The translations under genes were made by a program, and so were the position numbers. This document shows, in pieces, positions 1-7,336 of a stretch of DNA of 29,767 nt; the stretch's first letter is position 1; each line of letters opens with the position of its first letter. The notes under the pieces are model-generated. The model worked only from the letters and a program-made list of their open reading frames with translations. It did no database searches and was not told the DNA's origin. This DNA is from an uncultured Dialister sp. GTDB taxonomy: Bacteria > Bacillota > Negativicutes > Veillonellales > Dialisteraceae. The stretch lies in the NCBI GenBank assembly GCA_900541485.1, contig UQJW01000013.1, positions 1 to 29,767 of the forward strand, in the 5' to 3' direction.

Positions 1-425
1 ACTGCAGAAACTCCATAAATCAGTGGGCTGATTTTCGATTTCCCTGCCACGATTTCCGCATGCCGTTCGATTCCTTTTGTGGTAATGACATGCTCGGGCA
101 ATTCATTGATGTACAAAATTCCGCCTACGTCTTCAAGGCGCCCCATACGGCGCAATTCTTCCGTAACGGTAAGAATATCCGCACTTTCCCCGCGGTGGAC
201 AAGATTCAGAATCGCCTGATAAATAATCGCGTCCTGCTCTCTGTAAAAATCGGCGGGCGTGAGCATATCTTCCACGGCAACAACGGCTTCCTTATCCAAA
301 AGCATCGCTCCCAAAACCGCCATTTCCGCCTCAATATTCTGCGGCGGCATGCGGCCTATCACCAGTGCCTCCGTGCTGTGTTTTTCTTTACGGCTCTTCC
401 ATCCGCCTCGTTCCATATCTGCCAT
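1..425 (-). CDS. dnaB: Replicative DNA helicase DnaB, N-terminal part (runs off left edge)
   Basis: The reverse strand from the ATG at 425 reads without a stop to the window edge, about 141 residues. After a ~25-residue leader comes RMPPQNIEAEMAVLGAMLLD, the hallmark start of the DnaB N-terminal domain. It is followed by the helical DFYRE / YQAIL / TVTEELRRMGRLEDVGG pattern of that domain. DnaB is the hexameric 5'-3' helicase that opens the replication fork and recruits primase. The RecA-like ATPase domain lies beyond the left edge, so catalytic residues cannot be checked. GAGG five bases before the ATG supports the start. The gene is downstream of the bio cluster but separated from it by a hairpin, so it probably has its own promoter. 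The assignment rests on recalled family sequence. Confidence 0.9.
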   Translation of the reverse strand, partial: MADMERGGWKSRKEKHSTEALVIGRMPPQNIEAEMAVLGAMLLDKEAVVAVEDMLTPADFYREQDAIIYQAILNLVHRGESADILTVTEELRRMGRLEDVGGILYINELPEHVITTKGIERHAEIVAGKSKISPLIYGVSA

Positions 426-478
426 AAGATCCTCATTTCCGTTCCTGCATTATTTCTTTATATTTTACAACATTCCTC

Positions 479-499
479 CTGTAAAAGATAATTTTACAG
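479..499. repeat. Short perfect inverted repeat upstream of dnaB
   Basis: CTGTAAAA (479-486) and TTTTACAG (492-499) form a perfect 8-bp inverted repeat around GATAA, about 55 bp before the dnaB start. It could be an operator or a short RNA hairpin. There is no T-run, so it is not a terminator. Function unknown. Confidence 0.4.
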
Positions 500-527
500 A
501 CAAAATTCCTATTTGGGGAAAATAAAT

Positions 528-556
528 AAGAATCTTCTCTTCAAAAAAAGATTCTT
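528..556 (-). terminator. Weak candidate terminator after the bio operon
   Basis: On the minus strand AAGAATC (550-556) and GATTCTT (528-534) can pair around a 15-base T-rich loop, followed by an A/T-rich stretch. The stem is A/T-rich and the following T-run is interrupted, so this is a weak terminator at best. Confidence 0.35.
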
Positions 557-564
557 TCGATAAT

Positions 565-1080
565 TCATTTATTTCTTAACCGGCAATGACGCAAAAGCTT
601 GGCAAAAAAACAGGACGAAATCATAGTAAAAATCATCCCGGGAAAAGCGGCGACAACAAGAGCATAAAATCCTTTTCCCAAAATCAATGATATGGCTCCT
701 CTCGCGGCCATGGTTCCCAATGGTCCCGAAAAAATATAAAATATCTTTCTGCTTCCCAAAAATATCCACACCAGAGCGACCACCAGACGGAACGTCATGG
801 CTACAAGGACATTTAAAATGGAATGAATTCCCAAAACAAGACAGAGGCTTGATGCAATAAGACCGGCAGCTATATACTTCTCTGCACCGTAAATACCGCA
901 GACCGCCACCGCAAGGGGTGCCGACATCTGGAATTCGCTCCCCGGGACAAATCCCGGAATTTTGAAAAAGCCACTCACGGCAATCAGAACAGAAAGAAGT
1001 GCTGTTTCAGAGATATCCCGTACCGTGACAGATTTGACCGTCAATTTATTTTCTTCCCGGTTCAACGGAATTTCTCCCAT
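565..1080 (-). CDS. Small integral membrane protein of the biotin operon (ECF S-component-like; possible pimelate or biotin-precursor uptake)
   Basis: A 171-residue, strongly hydrophobic protein with about five predicted membrane segments (roughly residues 25-45, 55-75, 75-110, 120-140 and 140-160). Charged residues lie mainly at the ends. The start overlaps the bioF stop by 19 bp, so it is translationally coupled to bioF and belongs to the bioW-bioF operon. Size, the FQMSAP-type first loop and the LN...M.FR segment resemble substrate-binding (S) subunits of energy-coupling-factor transporters, but I do not recognise a named family. Because BioW consumes free pimelate, uptake of pimelate or a biotin intermediate is a reasonable inference from context, not something the sequence proves. 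No ATPase or EcfT gene is nearby. Confidence 0.7.
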   Translation of the reverse strand: MGEIPLNREENKLTVKSVTVRDISETALLSVLIAVSGFFKIPGFVPGSEFQMSAPLAVAVCGIYGAEKYIAAGLIASSLCLVLGIHSILNVLVAMTFRLVVALVWIFLGSRKIFYIFSGPLGTMAARGAISLILGKGFYALVVAAFPGMIFTMISSCFFAKLLRHCRLRNK

Positions 1081-2228
1081 TTTTTGATTATGACAGAGGC
1101 TCCTTTTTCCAGCTCTTCTTCTGTATGGGCGGCGGTGACTGTCAGCCGTATGCGACTTGTTCCTTCAGGAACAGAAGGGGGGCGTATGGCGGATAATAAA
1201 ACGCCCTCCGCCTTGCAGGCGTCAGCAAATCTGACCGCTTTTTTTTCGTCGCCTATAAGAATGGGGATAATCGGCGTATGCCCGTAGATGACAGGCAGCC
1301 CTGCTTCGGAAAGCCGCTTTCTCATGTAGTCCGTACAGAACTGCAGACGCTTCATATAATAATCAGGCGACTGTTCCAGAAGTCGCAGTGCTTCCAAAGC
1401 TGCCGCTCCCAGCGATGCAGGCAGTGCTGTAGAAAAAATGAAAGGACGGGATACATTCCTCAAATATCTGCAAATATCACGGCTCGCCACCACATAACCG
1501 CCTTCTGCCCCCAATGCTTTGGAAAGCGTTCCCACCAGGATATCTGCACCATGAATATGGAAATATTCAGTCGTCCCTCTTCCGGTTTCTCCCACTACAC
1601 CTGTCCCATGGGCATCATCAATAATCAGAACCGCACCATAAGCCTTTTTCAGGCTAATCAGCTCAGGGAGCGGAGCTAAATCCCCATCCATGCTGAAAAC
1701 CCCGTCAGTTACGATGAAACGCTGACCCCGGCAGTGAGTTTGCTTCAGCAATTTTTCCAGATGCTTCATATCTGAATGCCTGTAGACGACTGTTTTTGCT
1801 TTGGAAATGCGGCAACCGTCAATGATGCTTGCATGATTCAGGGCATCACTGAAGATAACGTCCCCTTCACCCGCCAGTCCGTACAGTACCCCCAGATTTG
1901 TCATATAGCCGGTATTAAATACCAGAGCAGCTTCACCGTGTTTGAAAGATGCCAGTTCCTTTTCTAAAGAAGACCATTCAAAAGACGCCCCCGACGTGAG
2001 GCGGGCTCCGCCCGATCCTGTTCCGTAAATAAGAGCTTTTTGTGCCGCTGCCTGAACAGATTTTTCATGAGTCATGCCAAGATAATTGTTGGAATTAAAA
2101 ACAATATACCGTTTTCCATTATTTCCAATACCTGATGTCGCTGTTTCCATGCGGAGATCTTCTATAACTCTGAGCCGACCCGCCTCTTTTATTTCGCCCA
2201 GTCTTTTTGAAATTTCACTAATTTTCAT
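1062..2228 (-). CDS. bioF: 8-amino-7-oxononanoate synthase (KAPA synthase)
   Basis: 388 residues, the usual size for this fold-type I PLP enzyme, which condenses pimeloyl-CoA with L-alanine to 8-amino-7-oxononanoate, CoA and CO2. Visible features: FNSNNYLGM near residue 44, GTGSGGARLTSG at 69-80, SDALNHASIIDG near 127-138, DDAHGTGV at 204-211 with the PLP-ring aspartate, and TLSKALGAEGGY with the Schiff-base lysine at about 237. Close relatives such as 2-amino-3-ketobutyrate CoA ligase (Kbl) share these motifs. The 4-bp ATGA overlap with bioW upstream makes BioF far more likely. bioA, bioD and bioB are not in this window, so the rest of the pathway must be elsewhere or absent. Confidence 0.93.
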   Translation of the reverse strand: MKISEISKRLGEIKEAGRLRVIEDLRMETATSGIGNNGKRYIVFNSNNYLGMTHEKSVQAAAQKALIYGTGSGGARLTSGASFEWSSLEKELASFKHGEAALVFNTGYMTNLGVLYGLAGEGDVIFSDALNHASIIDGCRISKAKTVVYRHSDMKHLEKLLKQTHCRGQRFIVTDGVFSMDGDLAPLPELISLKKAYGAVLIIDDAHGTGVVGETGRGTTEYFHIHGADILVGTLSKALGAEGGYVVASRDICRYLRNVSRPFIFSTALPASLGAAALEALRLLEQSPDYYMKRLQFCTDYMRKRLSEAGLPVIYGHTPIIPILIGDEKKAVRFADACKAEGVLLSAIRPPSVPEGTSRIRLTVTAAHTEEELEKGASVIIKKWEKFR

Positions 2229-2983
2229 GGATTTACCCTTACAAGAACAACCCGGTTTTCGAGATAATCTACATATTTTTTTATATCCGTCTGGGACTTT
2301 ATAAAAAACACCCTGCCGCCTACAGGATCTCCCGGATCTTTCATGACGGAAATACGTTCATAGCCATAACGGGGAGAAGCGACATATCCTGTCACATACC
2401 CGGGATCATCGGACCAGCAAAGCTCTGCCACTGTTCCCGGCGCTGACGCCACTTTTGATGCGAGAACAAGTGCTTCCCTGGGATGATCTCCTGAAAGTCC
2501 CCGATTTTTCATTTTCCGCTCATAGTCCGCTGTATTTTCTGCATCCATATTGCTGCAGCGGACACCCCTGCTTCCTTTGCCGTCCACTCTTTCTCCTGTT
2601 TCCGCATCGATAATAACGGCACCGCGCAGGCTGTCCTGCAAATGAGTAAGAAAAGAAATCCCCGACTTAACAGCTTTTTCTGTGACACCTGCCGCCGTTA
2701 ACGCTTTTTCCGCTTCCTTACGTCCCTCCTCTTTTGTCACCGTTTTTCTTTCAGTGACAGGAAGTAAAGGGACATATACAATTTTTCCCGGCTTCACCAC
2801 TTCCATTTTCAGTTGGATAAAATCAGGACTTCCCCTACTGTGGGTTTGGGCACGGCGGACCATTGCCAGTACTTCCTTTTCCACAGACTCACAGGAAACA
2901 ATCCGCTCCGCTCCTGAAATATGCCGTCCCCCTTTTCCATGAACACCGCCACGGCTGGAACGCATTTTCACGCTATACAGCAA
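2225..2983 (-). CDS. bioW: 6-carboxyhexanoate-CoA ligase (pimeloyl-CoA synthetase)
   Basis: A 252-residue protein matching BioW, which activates free pimelate with ATP and CoA to pimeloyl-CoA, the first committed biotin precursor in BioW-type Firmicutes. Recognisable family blocks are YSVKMRSS at the N-terminus, GGRHISGAERIV near residues 18-29, HSRGSPDFIQ near 48-57, GVRCSNMD, and AELCWSDDPGYVTGYVAS near 188-205. The start is TTG at 2983: AGGGGG lies about eight bases upstream, and this start gives the YSV-MR N-terminus typical of the family. The downstream ATG at codon 7 has no such site. It is the first gene of the operon, with a candidate BirA operator overlapping its promoter. Confidence 0.93.
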   Translation of the reverse strand: MLYSVKMRSSRGGVHGKGGRHISGAERIVSCESVEKEVLAMVRRAQTHSRGSPDFIQLKMEVVKPGKIVYVPLLPVTERKTVTKEEGRKEAEKALTAAGVTEKAVKSGISFLTHLQDSLRGAVIIDAETGERVDGKGSRGVRCSNMDAENTADYERKMKNRGLSGDHPREALVLASKVASAPGTVAELCWSDDPGYVTGYVASPRYGYERISVMKDPGDPVGGRVFFIKSQTDIKKYVDYLENRVVLVRVNP

Positions 2984-3032
2984 CTTCTTTTCCCCCTCTC
3001 AAACTCCTATCCTCTCTGCCACTTTAGGTTTC

Positions 3033-3061
3033 AGTCTACTGGTTCTCTTTTTATTTGTCAA
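3033..3061 (-). promoter_or_regulatory. Promoter of the bioW operon
   Basis: On the minus strand a perfect -35 TTGACA (3056-3061) is followed after 17 bp by TAGACT (3033-3038, 4/6 to consensus), about 50 bp upstream of the bioW TTG start. Confidence 0.65.
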
Positions 3062-3086
3062 GATTTATATTTATCTATGTTTACAA
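3055..3086 (-). promoter_or_regulatory. Candidate BirA (biotin repressor) operator
   Basis: In plus orientation TTGTCAAG (3055-3062), 16 bp, then GTTTACAA (3079-3086). The known bacterial BirA operator is an inverted pair TTGTAAAC / GTTTACAA separated by about 14-16 bp. One arm here is perfect and the other matches 6 of 8. The degenerate arm overlaps the -35 of the bioW promoter, the expected place for repression when biotin is plentiful. Whether the host BirA has a DNA-binding domain cannot be seen here. Confidence 0.6.
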
Positions 3087-3177
3087 TAAACTTTTTTGTT
3101 TTTGTACTCTCTATATTCTTCACAGAAAACAGATCGTCCCGAATTTCTGGCAGACCGTACTTTTTTGTATATTCCGC

Positions 3178-3205
3178 AAAAAACCGCCGGTATGTCCGCC
3201 GGCGG
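3178..3205 (-). terminator. Rho-independent terminator of the Fur-family gene
   Basis: On the minus strand CCGCCGG (3199-3205) pairs perfectly with CCGGCGG (3184-3190) around an 8-base loop and is followed by six T (3178-3183). It lies just after the Fur-family stop codon. Confidence 0.9.
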
Positions 3206-3213
3206 CTGTCTTC

Positions 3214-3663
3214 TTAAATCGTTTTCTCTTTAAATTCTTTATCTTTTCCCCGGGCCTTGCACTCCTTGCAGAATCCGTAAATTTCTATGCGGTATCCCGT
3301 CGCCTCAAAGCCATGCTCCACGTCAAGGTGTTTTTCACAGCCCGGCTCCAAAGATACTTTGACGGAAAATATTTTATGGCACGCCAGACAAACCGCATGC
3401 TCTACATGATCTTCCCTCGCATATTCATAGCGTGTAAGACCGTCAGACAAGGTAGTCGACCGGAAAAGGAGTCCTTTTTCCGCCAGAGCCTCGCAATTTC
3501 TGTAAACTGTGGAAAGACTCAGTTTGGTGTCTTTTTTACGAACCGCCTCATAGACGTCCCCTGCCGTCACGGGCAAACTGTCTTCTAATACTTTTAAAAT
3601 CATAAGCCGCGCCGGTGTCCGTTTCATATGCTTGGACAGGAGAAGCTTTTCAAATTTATCCAT
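3214..3663 (-). CDS. Fur-family metal- or peroxide-responsive transcriptional regulator
   Basis: 149 residues with the two-domain Fur layout. An N-terminal winged helix (about 1-80) has the recognition-helix motif LSLSTVYRNCEAL at 48-60. A C-terminal dimerisation and metal domain carries EDHVEHAVCLAC (85-95) and CKEC (132-135), giving two CxxC pairs for the structural zinc site as in PerR, Zur and many Fur proteins. His86, His89 and Glu127 are plausible sensory-site ligands. Whether it senses iron, zinc, manganese or peroxide cannot be decided from sequence alone. AGAGG about seven bases upstream supports the ATG. It is a single-gene unit with its own promoter and strong terminator, directly downstream of a methyltransferase gene whose leader holds a Fur-box-like site. 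Confidence 0.9.
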   Translation of the reverse strand: MDKFEKLLLSKHMKRTPARLMILKVLEDSLPVTAGDVYEAVRKKDTKLSLSTVYRNCEALAEKGLLFRSTTLSDGLTRYEYAREDHVEHAVCLACHKIFSVKVSLEPGCEKHLDVEHGFEATGYRIEIYGFCKECKARGKDKEFKEKTI

Positions 3664-3678
3664 TTCATGCCTCTGTCA

Positions 3679-3729
3679 GATATTTTGAAAATCTTTATAT
3701 ATCTTATCTGATATGCCCTCTTTTAGCAA
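3679..3729 (-). promoter_or_regulatory. Promoter of the Fur-family gene with a possible autoregulatory palindrome
   Basis: Minus strand: -35 TTGCTA (3724-3729), 17 bp, -10 TAAGAT (3701-3706). Downstream of the -10, 3679-3695 reads on the plus strand GATATTTTGAAAATCTT, an imperfect inverted repeat located where a repressor would act. The promoter is well formed; the operator role is inference. Confidence 0.5.
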
Positions 3730-3762
3730 CTTTTATAAGCTTTACGGAAGGAACGGCAGAAC

Positions 3763-4557
3763 CTATTTCTTATATGCATATTTCCCAAGCCTGTTGTTCG
3801 TCAGGTAGAAGAAAGGAGTCAATAATTTTTTCCATCCCGGCAGGAGATGTTTCATTTCCCTTGTGAAATTAATGCATTCCAGATATTGCCAGCGGTGGTC
3901 GAGACGGACAATTTCACGGCCGTCGGTGACACCCCACTTGAATTCCGCCTGCATATGTTTCAAAGTATCGTGCTTTTTGCTGAATTTGACCATGCCTTTG
4001 TAAAGCAGATCGAAATGGGCTTCAAATTCGTCCAAACCGTCGGCCATGACGCCCAACAATTCCTTTACTTCCTCTTCCTCCAGGTACATAATCACCCCTT
4101 CGGAAATGACAAGGAGCTTTTTCCCTTCCCGGTCAATCTCTTCCGGCCACGATGCATCAAGCATGGATTTCGAAACAGAGGTCACTCTCGGATGCTCACC
4201 GATAAGTTGCTTGCGGAGTTCTATGACCTCGGGAAAATCTATATCGTACCAGCGGATTTTTCCGTTATCCACTCTGTAAAAACGGGTATCCAGTCCGCTT
4301 CCGAGGGAAACAATGACACCGTCCGGATTCTTTTTGATAAACTTCCGGATTTCTTCGTCCATCAGTTTTGCCCGCGCCAAAATACCGTAATAAGACATCC
4401 ATGCCGTTTTGAATTGCGACAAGTCATTATCGATATGCGACAAAATTTCCGCCGCTTTTCTGTCATTGAGAACGGGATTGTCACTTTCCGCATCTTTTGC
4501 ACGGACATATAAAGTGATAAGCAGTGTTTCCTCCACACCGGTCAATTTTAATTTCAT
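3763..4557 (-). CDS. Class I SAM-dependent methyltransferase, LCM/TcmP O-methyltransferase family
   Basis: 264 residues from the ATG at 4557, chosen because AGGAGG lies seven bases upstream; an upstream in-frame start would add ten residues and has no such site. The SAM-binding block VIVSLGSGLDTRFYR (about 81-95) and the acidic strand YDIDFPE (104-110) are typical of the leucine carboxyl methyltransferase family, which includes bacterial TcmP- and YktD-like O-methyltransferases. ISEGVIMYL near 160-168 is the usual post-motif strand. The substrate is unknown; bacterial members methylate small carboxylates or polyketides. It is probably cytoplasmic, with no signal peptide. Its leader carries a Fur-like palindrome and it precedes a Fur-family gene, so metal-responsive expression is plausible. 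Confidence 0.85.
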   Translation of the reverse strand: MKLKLTGVEETLLITLYVRAKDAESDNPVLNDRKAAEILSHIDNDLSQFKTAWMSYYGILARAKLMDEEIRKFIKKNPDGVIVSLGSGLDTRFYRVDNGKIRWYDIDFPEVIELRKQLIGEHPRVTSVSKSMLDASWPEEIDREGKKLLVISEGVIMYLEEEEVKELLGVMADGLDEFEAHFDLLYKGMVKFSKKHDTLKHMQAEFKWGVTDGREIVRLDHRWQYLECINFTREMKHLLPGWKKLLTPFFYLTNNRLGKYAYKK

Positions 4558-4571
4558 AAAGCCTCCTGTAT

Positions 4572-4606
4572 TGAAAACTATTATCAATTATTTTCTTATT
4601 ATATCA
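4572..4606 (-). promoter_or_regulatory. Extended -10 promoter and Fur-box-like operator of the methyltransferase gene
   Basis: On the minus strand the extended -10 TGATATAAT lies at 4598-4606; no clear -35 is seen. Just downstream of the expected start, TGATAATAGTTTTCA (plus 4572-4586) matches the 7-1-7 Fur consensus TGATAATNATTATCA at 12 of 14 defined positions. Binding there would block transcription. The match is visible; its recognition by the adjacent regulator is inference. Confidence 0.55.
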
Positions 4607-4640
4607 TATTAAAATAAACCGGTAACAGCAAAGCGGCAAT

Positions 4641-4683
4641 AAAAAAACACCTTCCCAAGATTTTCTCCTGCAGAGGTGTTTTT
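4641..4683 (-). terminator. Terminator of the purA operon
   Basis: Just after the purA stop, AACACCT (4646-4652) and AGGTGTT (4674-4680) form a hairpin with A/T runs on both sides. On the minus strand it is followed by seven T (4641-4647, partly inside the stem). Confidence 0.8.
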
Positions 4684-4693
4684 GATTTAAAAA

Positions 4694-5977
4694 TCAGAAT
4701 ACGTCTTTGATGACAATGGTTTCTTCACGGTTCGGACCGACGGAAACGATACCGATCGGTACGCCGATGAGTTTGGAAATATCTTCCAAATAAGCTTTGC
4801 AGAGGGGCGGCAGTTTTTCATAATCCCGGATACCGCTGATTTTTTCTTTCCACCCTTTATAAGTTTTGTAAACGGGTTTGATTTTTTCCAGGAATTTCAA
4901 ATCCGCCGGATATTCTTCCACTTCTTTTCCTTCATATTCATAACTTACGCAGACCTTGATTTCATCGAGCTCGTCTAAAATATCAAGGCGGGTAATGGCC
5001 AGATAGTCGAAAGAATTCAAAGCAGCGGCATAGCGGACTGCCCGTGCATCAAGCCAGCCCACACGACGGGGACGGCCTGTGACCGTACCGAATTCATGAG
5101 CCAGTTCACGGATTTTATCGCCCGTTTCATTCAGTTGCTCTGTCGGGAACGGACCTTCGCCGACACGGGTGCTGTACGCTTTCACAACGCCGAAAATATT
5201 TTTCATCATATGCGGTCCGATACCGGCACCGATGCAGGCTCCTCCTGCGGTCGGGTGAGAAGAGGTAACGTAAGGATATGTGCCGTTGTCACAATCGAGC
5301 ATGGACGCCTGGGCGCCTTCAAAAAGAACATTTTTCCCTTCTTTGATAAGTTTCTGCACCATGTAATTCGTATCTTTTACAAAGGGGCGGAGCTTTTCGG
5401 CATAGCCGAGATAGTCGTGAAGCATCTTTTCATAATCAAAGCCTTCCAGACCGTATAATTTTTCGAGAACCATGTTTTTCTGTTCTACATTATATTTCAA
5501 TTTTTCCGCAAATACATCTTTGTCCATGAGGTCACAGATACGGATACCGATACGGTTAATCTTATCTGCATAGCAGGGGCCGATTCCGTTTTTCGTTGTC
5601 CCGATTTTACGGCTGCCCTTTCTCATTTCCTCCGCCTCATCAATGCGGATATGGTAGGGAAATACGATTTGTGCTCTCGTGGAAATCTGGAGATGTTTCG
5701 TATCAATCCCCTGATCTTCCAGATTTTTCATTTCTTCCAAAAAGCTTTTCGGATCAATGACGACACCGGTTCCTACGATACAAATCGTGCCGGGATACAT
5801 GATTCCGCTCGGCATTAGACGGAGAGGATATGCCTTGCCGTCGACAACGACGGTATGCCCTGCATTATTTCCTCCCTGGGAGCGGACAACCACATCCGCT
5901 TTTGCCGCTAAATAATCTACAATCTTGCCTTTTCCTTCATCGCCCCACTGGGCCCCGATGACCATTGCTGTTGCCAT
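4694..5977 (-). CDS. purA: Adenylosuccinate synthetase
   Basis: 427 residues, normal length. Catalyses GTP-dependent ligation of IMP and aspartate to adenylosuccinate, the first step from IMP to AMP. The purine-specific P-loop GDEGKGK is at residues 12-18 with the catalytic Asp. NNAGHT follows at 37-42 with the catalytic His, then TTKNGIGPCYADK (IMP binding), GTVTGRPRRVGWLD and TRLDILD near the C-terminus. AAAGGA about nine bases before the ATG supports the start. It is the last gene of a COG2509-purB-purA operon (66-bp gap after purB) and is closed by a terminator. With purB next door, both steps IMP to AMP are encoded together. Nothing odd is visible. Confidence 0.97.
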   Translation of the reverse strand: MATAMVIGAQWGDEGKGKIVDYLAAKADVVVRSQGGNNAGHTVVVDGKAYPLRLMPSGIMYPGTICIVGTGVVIDPKSFLEEMKNLEDQGIDTKHLQISTRAQIVFPYHIRIDEAEEMRKGSRKIGTTKNGIGPCYADKINRIGIRICDLMDKDVFAEKLKYNVEQKNMVLEKLYGLEGFDYEKMLHDYLGYAEKLRPFVKDTNYMVQKLIKEGKNVLFEGAQASMLDCDNGTYPYVTSSHPTAGGACIGAGIGPHMMKNIFGVVKAYSTRVGEGPFPTEQLNETGDKIRELAHEFGTVTGRPRRVGWLDARAVRYAAALNSFDYLAITRLDILDELDEIKVCVSYEYEGKEVEEYPADLKFLEKIKPVYKTYKGWKEKISGIRDYEKLPPLCKAYLEDISKLIGVPIGIVSVGPNREETIVIKDVF

Positions 5978-6043
5978 TGATTTCTTCCTTTCTCCACATG
6001 CGGAAACTCCGCTATGATTTCCTGTAATTTATGAGCCCGATTT

Positions 6044-7336
6044 TTATAATCCGAACCGGGCAAATATTTTATCTACATGCACAAGCATGGGCTTGTAATC
6101 AAAGCAAGCTTTAATTTCCTCTTCGTTCAGATATTTTCTTACATCTTCATCTTTGCAAAGATTTTCATAGAAATCCTCGCCGTCAAGCCAGCGTTTCATG
6201 GCATTCCGCTGTACCCAACGGTACGCCGTGTCACGGTATGCACCTTTGGAAACGAGAGCCAAAAGCACGCGGGGGCTGTAAATGAGGCCGCCTGTCATAT
6301 TCAAATCTTCCAGCATTTTTTCGGGATAGACGAGAAGTTTATCAATCAGTTCCGTTGTCTGCGCCAGGATATAATCAAGCGCTGTCGTCGCATCGGGAAT
6401 GATGACTCTTTCTACGGAAGAATGGGAAATATCCCGTTCATGCCAAAGAGGGATATTTTCAAACGCCGGAAGAGAGTAGCCCTGAATCAGGCGGGCCATG
6501 CCGCAAATCCGTTCCGATTTGACGGGATTTCTTTTATGGGGCATCGCTGACGATCCTTTTTGTTTCGGGCTGAAATATTCTTCCGCTTCTCTCACCTCGG
6601 TCCGCTGGAGATGACGCACTTCAAGGGCAATCTGTGCCAGTGTACCTGCTATCACGCCCAATGTGGTGATGTACTCCGCATGATGATCGCGCTGTACGAC
6701 CTGGGTCGCTACGACTTCGGGGGTAAGGCCCATTTTTTTGCAGACGTATTCTTCCACAAAAGGATCAATGTCCGCATAAGTTCCTACGGCGCCCGATAAT
6801 TTTCCTACCGTCATTTCTTCGGCAGCCCGTTTCATCCGTTCTATATTTCTCAAAGTGGCACTGTACCAGAGGAGAAGTTTCAGTCCGAACGTGGTCGGTT
6901 CCGCATGCACCCCGTGGGTACGGCCGATGGTGGGGGTGTATTTAAATTCGACGGCTCTTCTTTTCAGCACCTCTGCCAGTTTTTCCAAACCTTTCAAAAG
7001 AAGGTCTGAAGCTTGTTTAATCTGTACATTGAGAGCCGTATCTTTTACGTCCGTCGAGGTCATACCCATATGGATATATTTCGCCTCGTCGCCCACATAT
7101 TCGCCTACGGCAGACAGAAACGCTATGATGTCATGGTTGATTTCCCTGTCAATTTCATGAATGCGTTCCACATCGAAGTCGGCTTTTTTCTTGATGACTT
7201 CCACCGCTTCCTTGGGAATCCGTCCCAATTCGGCATTGGCCTCACAAGCGGCAATTTCCACGTCCAGCATGGTCTGCCATTCATTTCTTTCTTCCCAAAT
7301 TTTCCCCATTTCACTTCTGGTGTATCTCGGAATCAT
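6044..7336 (-). CDS. purB: Adenylosuccinate lyase
   Basis: 430 residues from MIPRYTRSEMGKIW. This start is preferred to one 11 codons upstream because AAGGAG lies seven bases before it and it is the family N-terminus. The enzyme cleaves adenylosuccinate to AMP and SAICAR to AICAR, both with release of fumarate. Fumarase/aspartase-superfamily signatures are visible: MTSTDVKDTA (~92-101), TIGRTHGVHAEPT with a catalytic His (~136-148), and the flexible loop signature SSAMPHKRNP (~262-271) with the catalytic Ser. The 5' end overlaps the COG2509 gene by 26 bp, so translation is probably coupled. purA follows. Confidence 0.97.
   Translation of the reverse strand: MIPRYTRSEMGKIWEERNEWQTMLDVEIAACEANAELGRIPKEAVEVIKKKADFDVERIHEIDREINHDIIAFLSAVGEYVGDEAKYIHMGMTSTDVKDTALNVQIKQASDLLLKGLEKLAEVLKRRAVEFKYTPTIGRTHGVHAEPTTFGLKLLLWYSATLRNIERMKRAAEEMTVGKLSGAVGTYADIDPFVEEYVCKKMGLTPEVVATQVVQRDHHAEYITTLGVIAGTLAQIALEVRHLQRTEVREAEEYFSPKQKGSSAMPHKRNPVKSERICGMARLIQGYSLPAFENIPLWHERDISHSSVERVIIPDATTALDYILAQTTELIDKLLVYPEKMLEDLNMTGGLIYSPRVLLALVSKGAYRDTAYRWVQRNAMKRWLDGEDFYENLCKDEDVRKYLNEEEIKACFDYKPMLVHVDKIFARFGL

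Noticed and set aside
60..491. Open plus-strand frame of 143 codons at the left edge
   Set aside because: It is antisense to the dnaB N-terminal domain, has no ribosome site, and its protein resembles nothing; the minus-strand frame is a clear DnaB match.
3055..3588. Plus-strand frame of 177 codons across the Fur-family gene
   Set aside because: It runs through the bioW promoter side, a terminator hairpin and the antisense of a well-defined Fur-family gene; Phe/Arg/Lys-rich composition is typical of a shadow frame.
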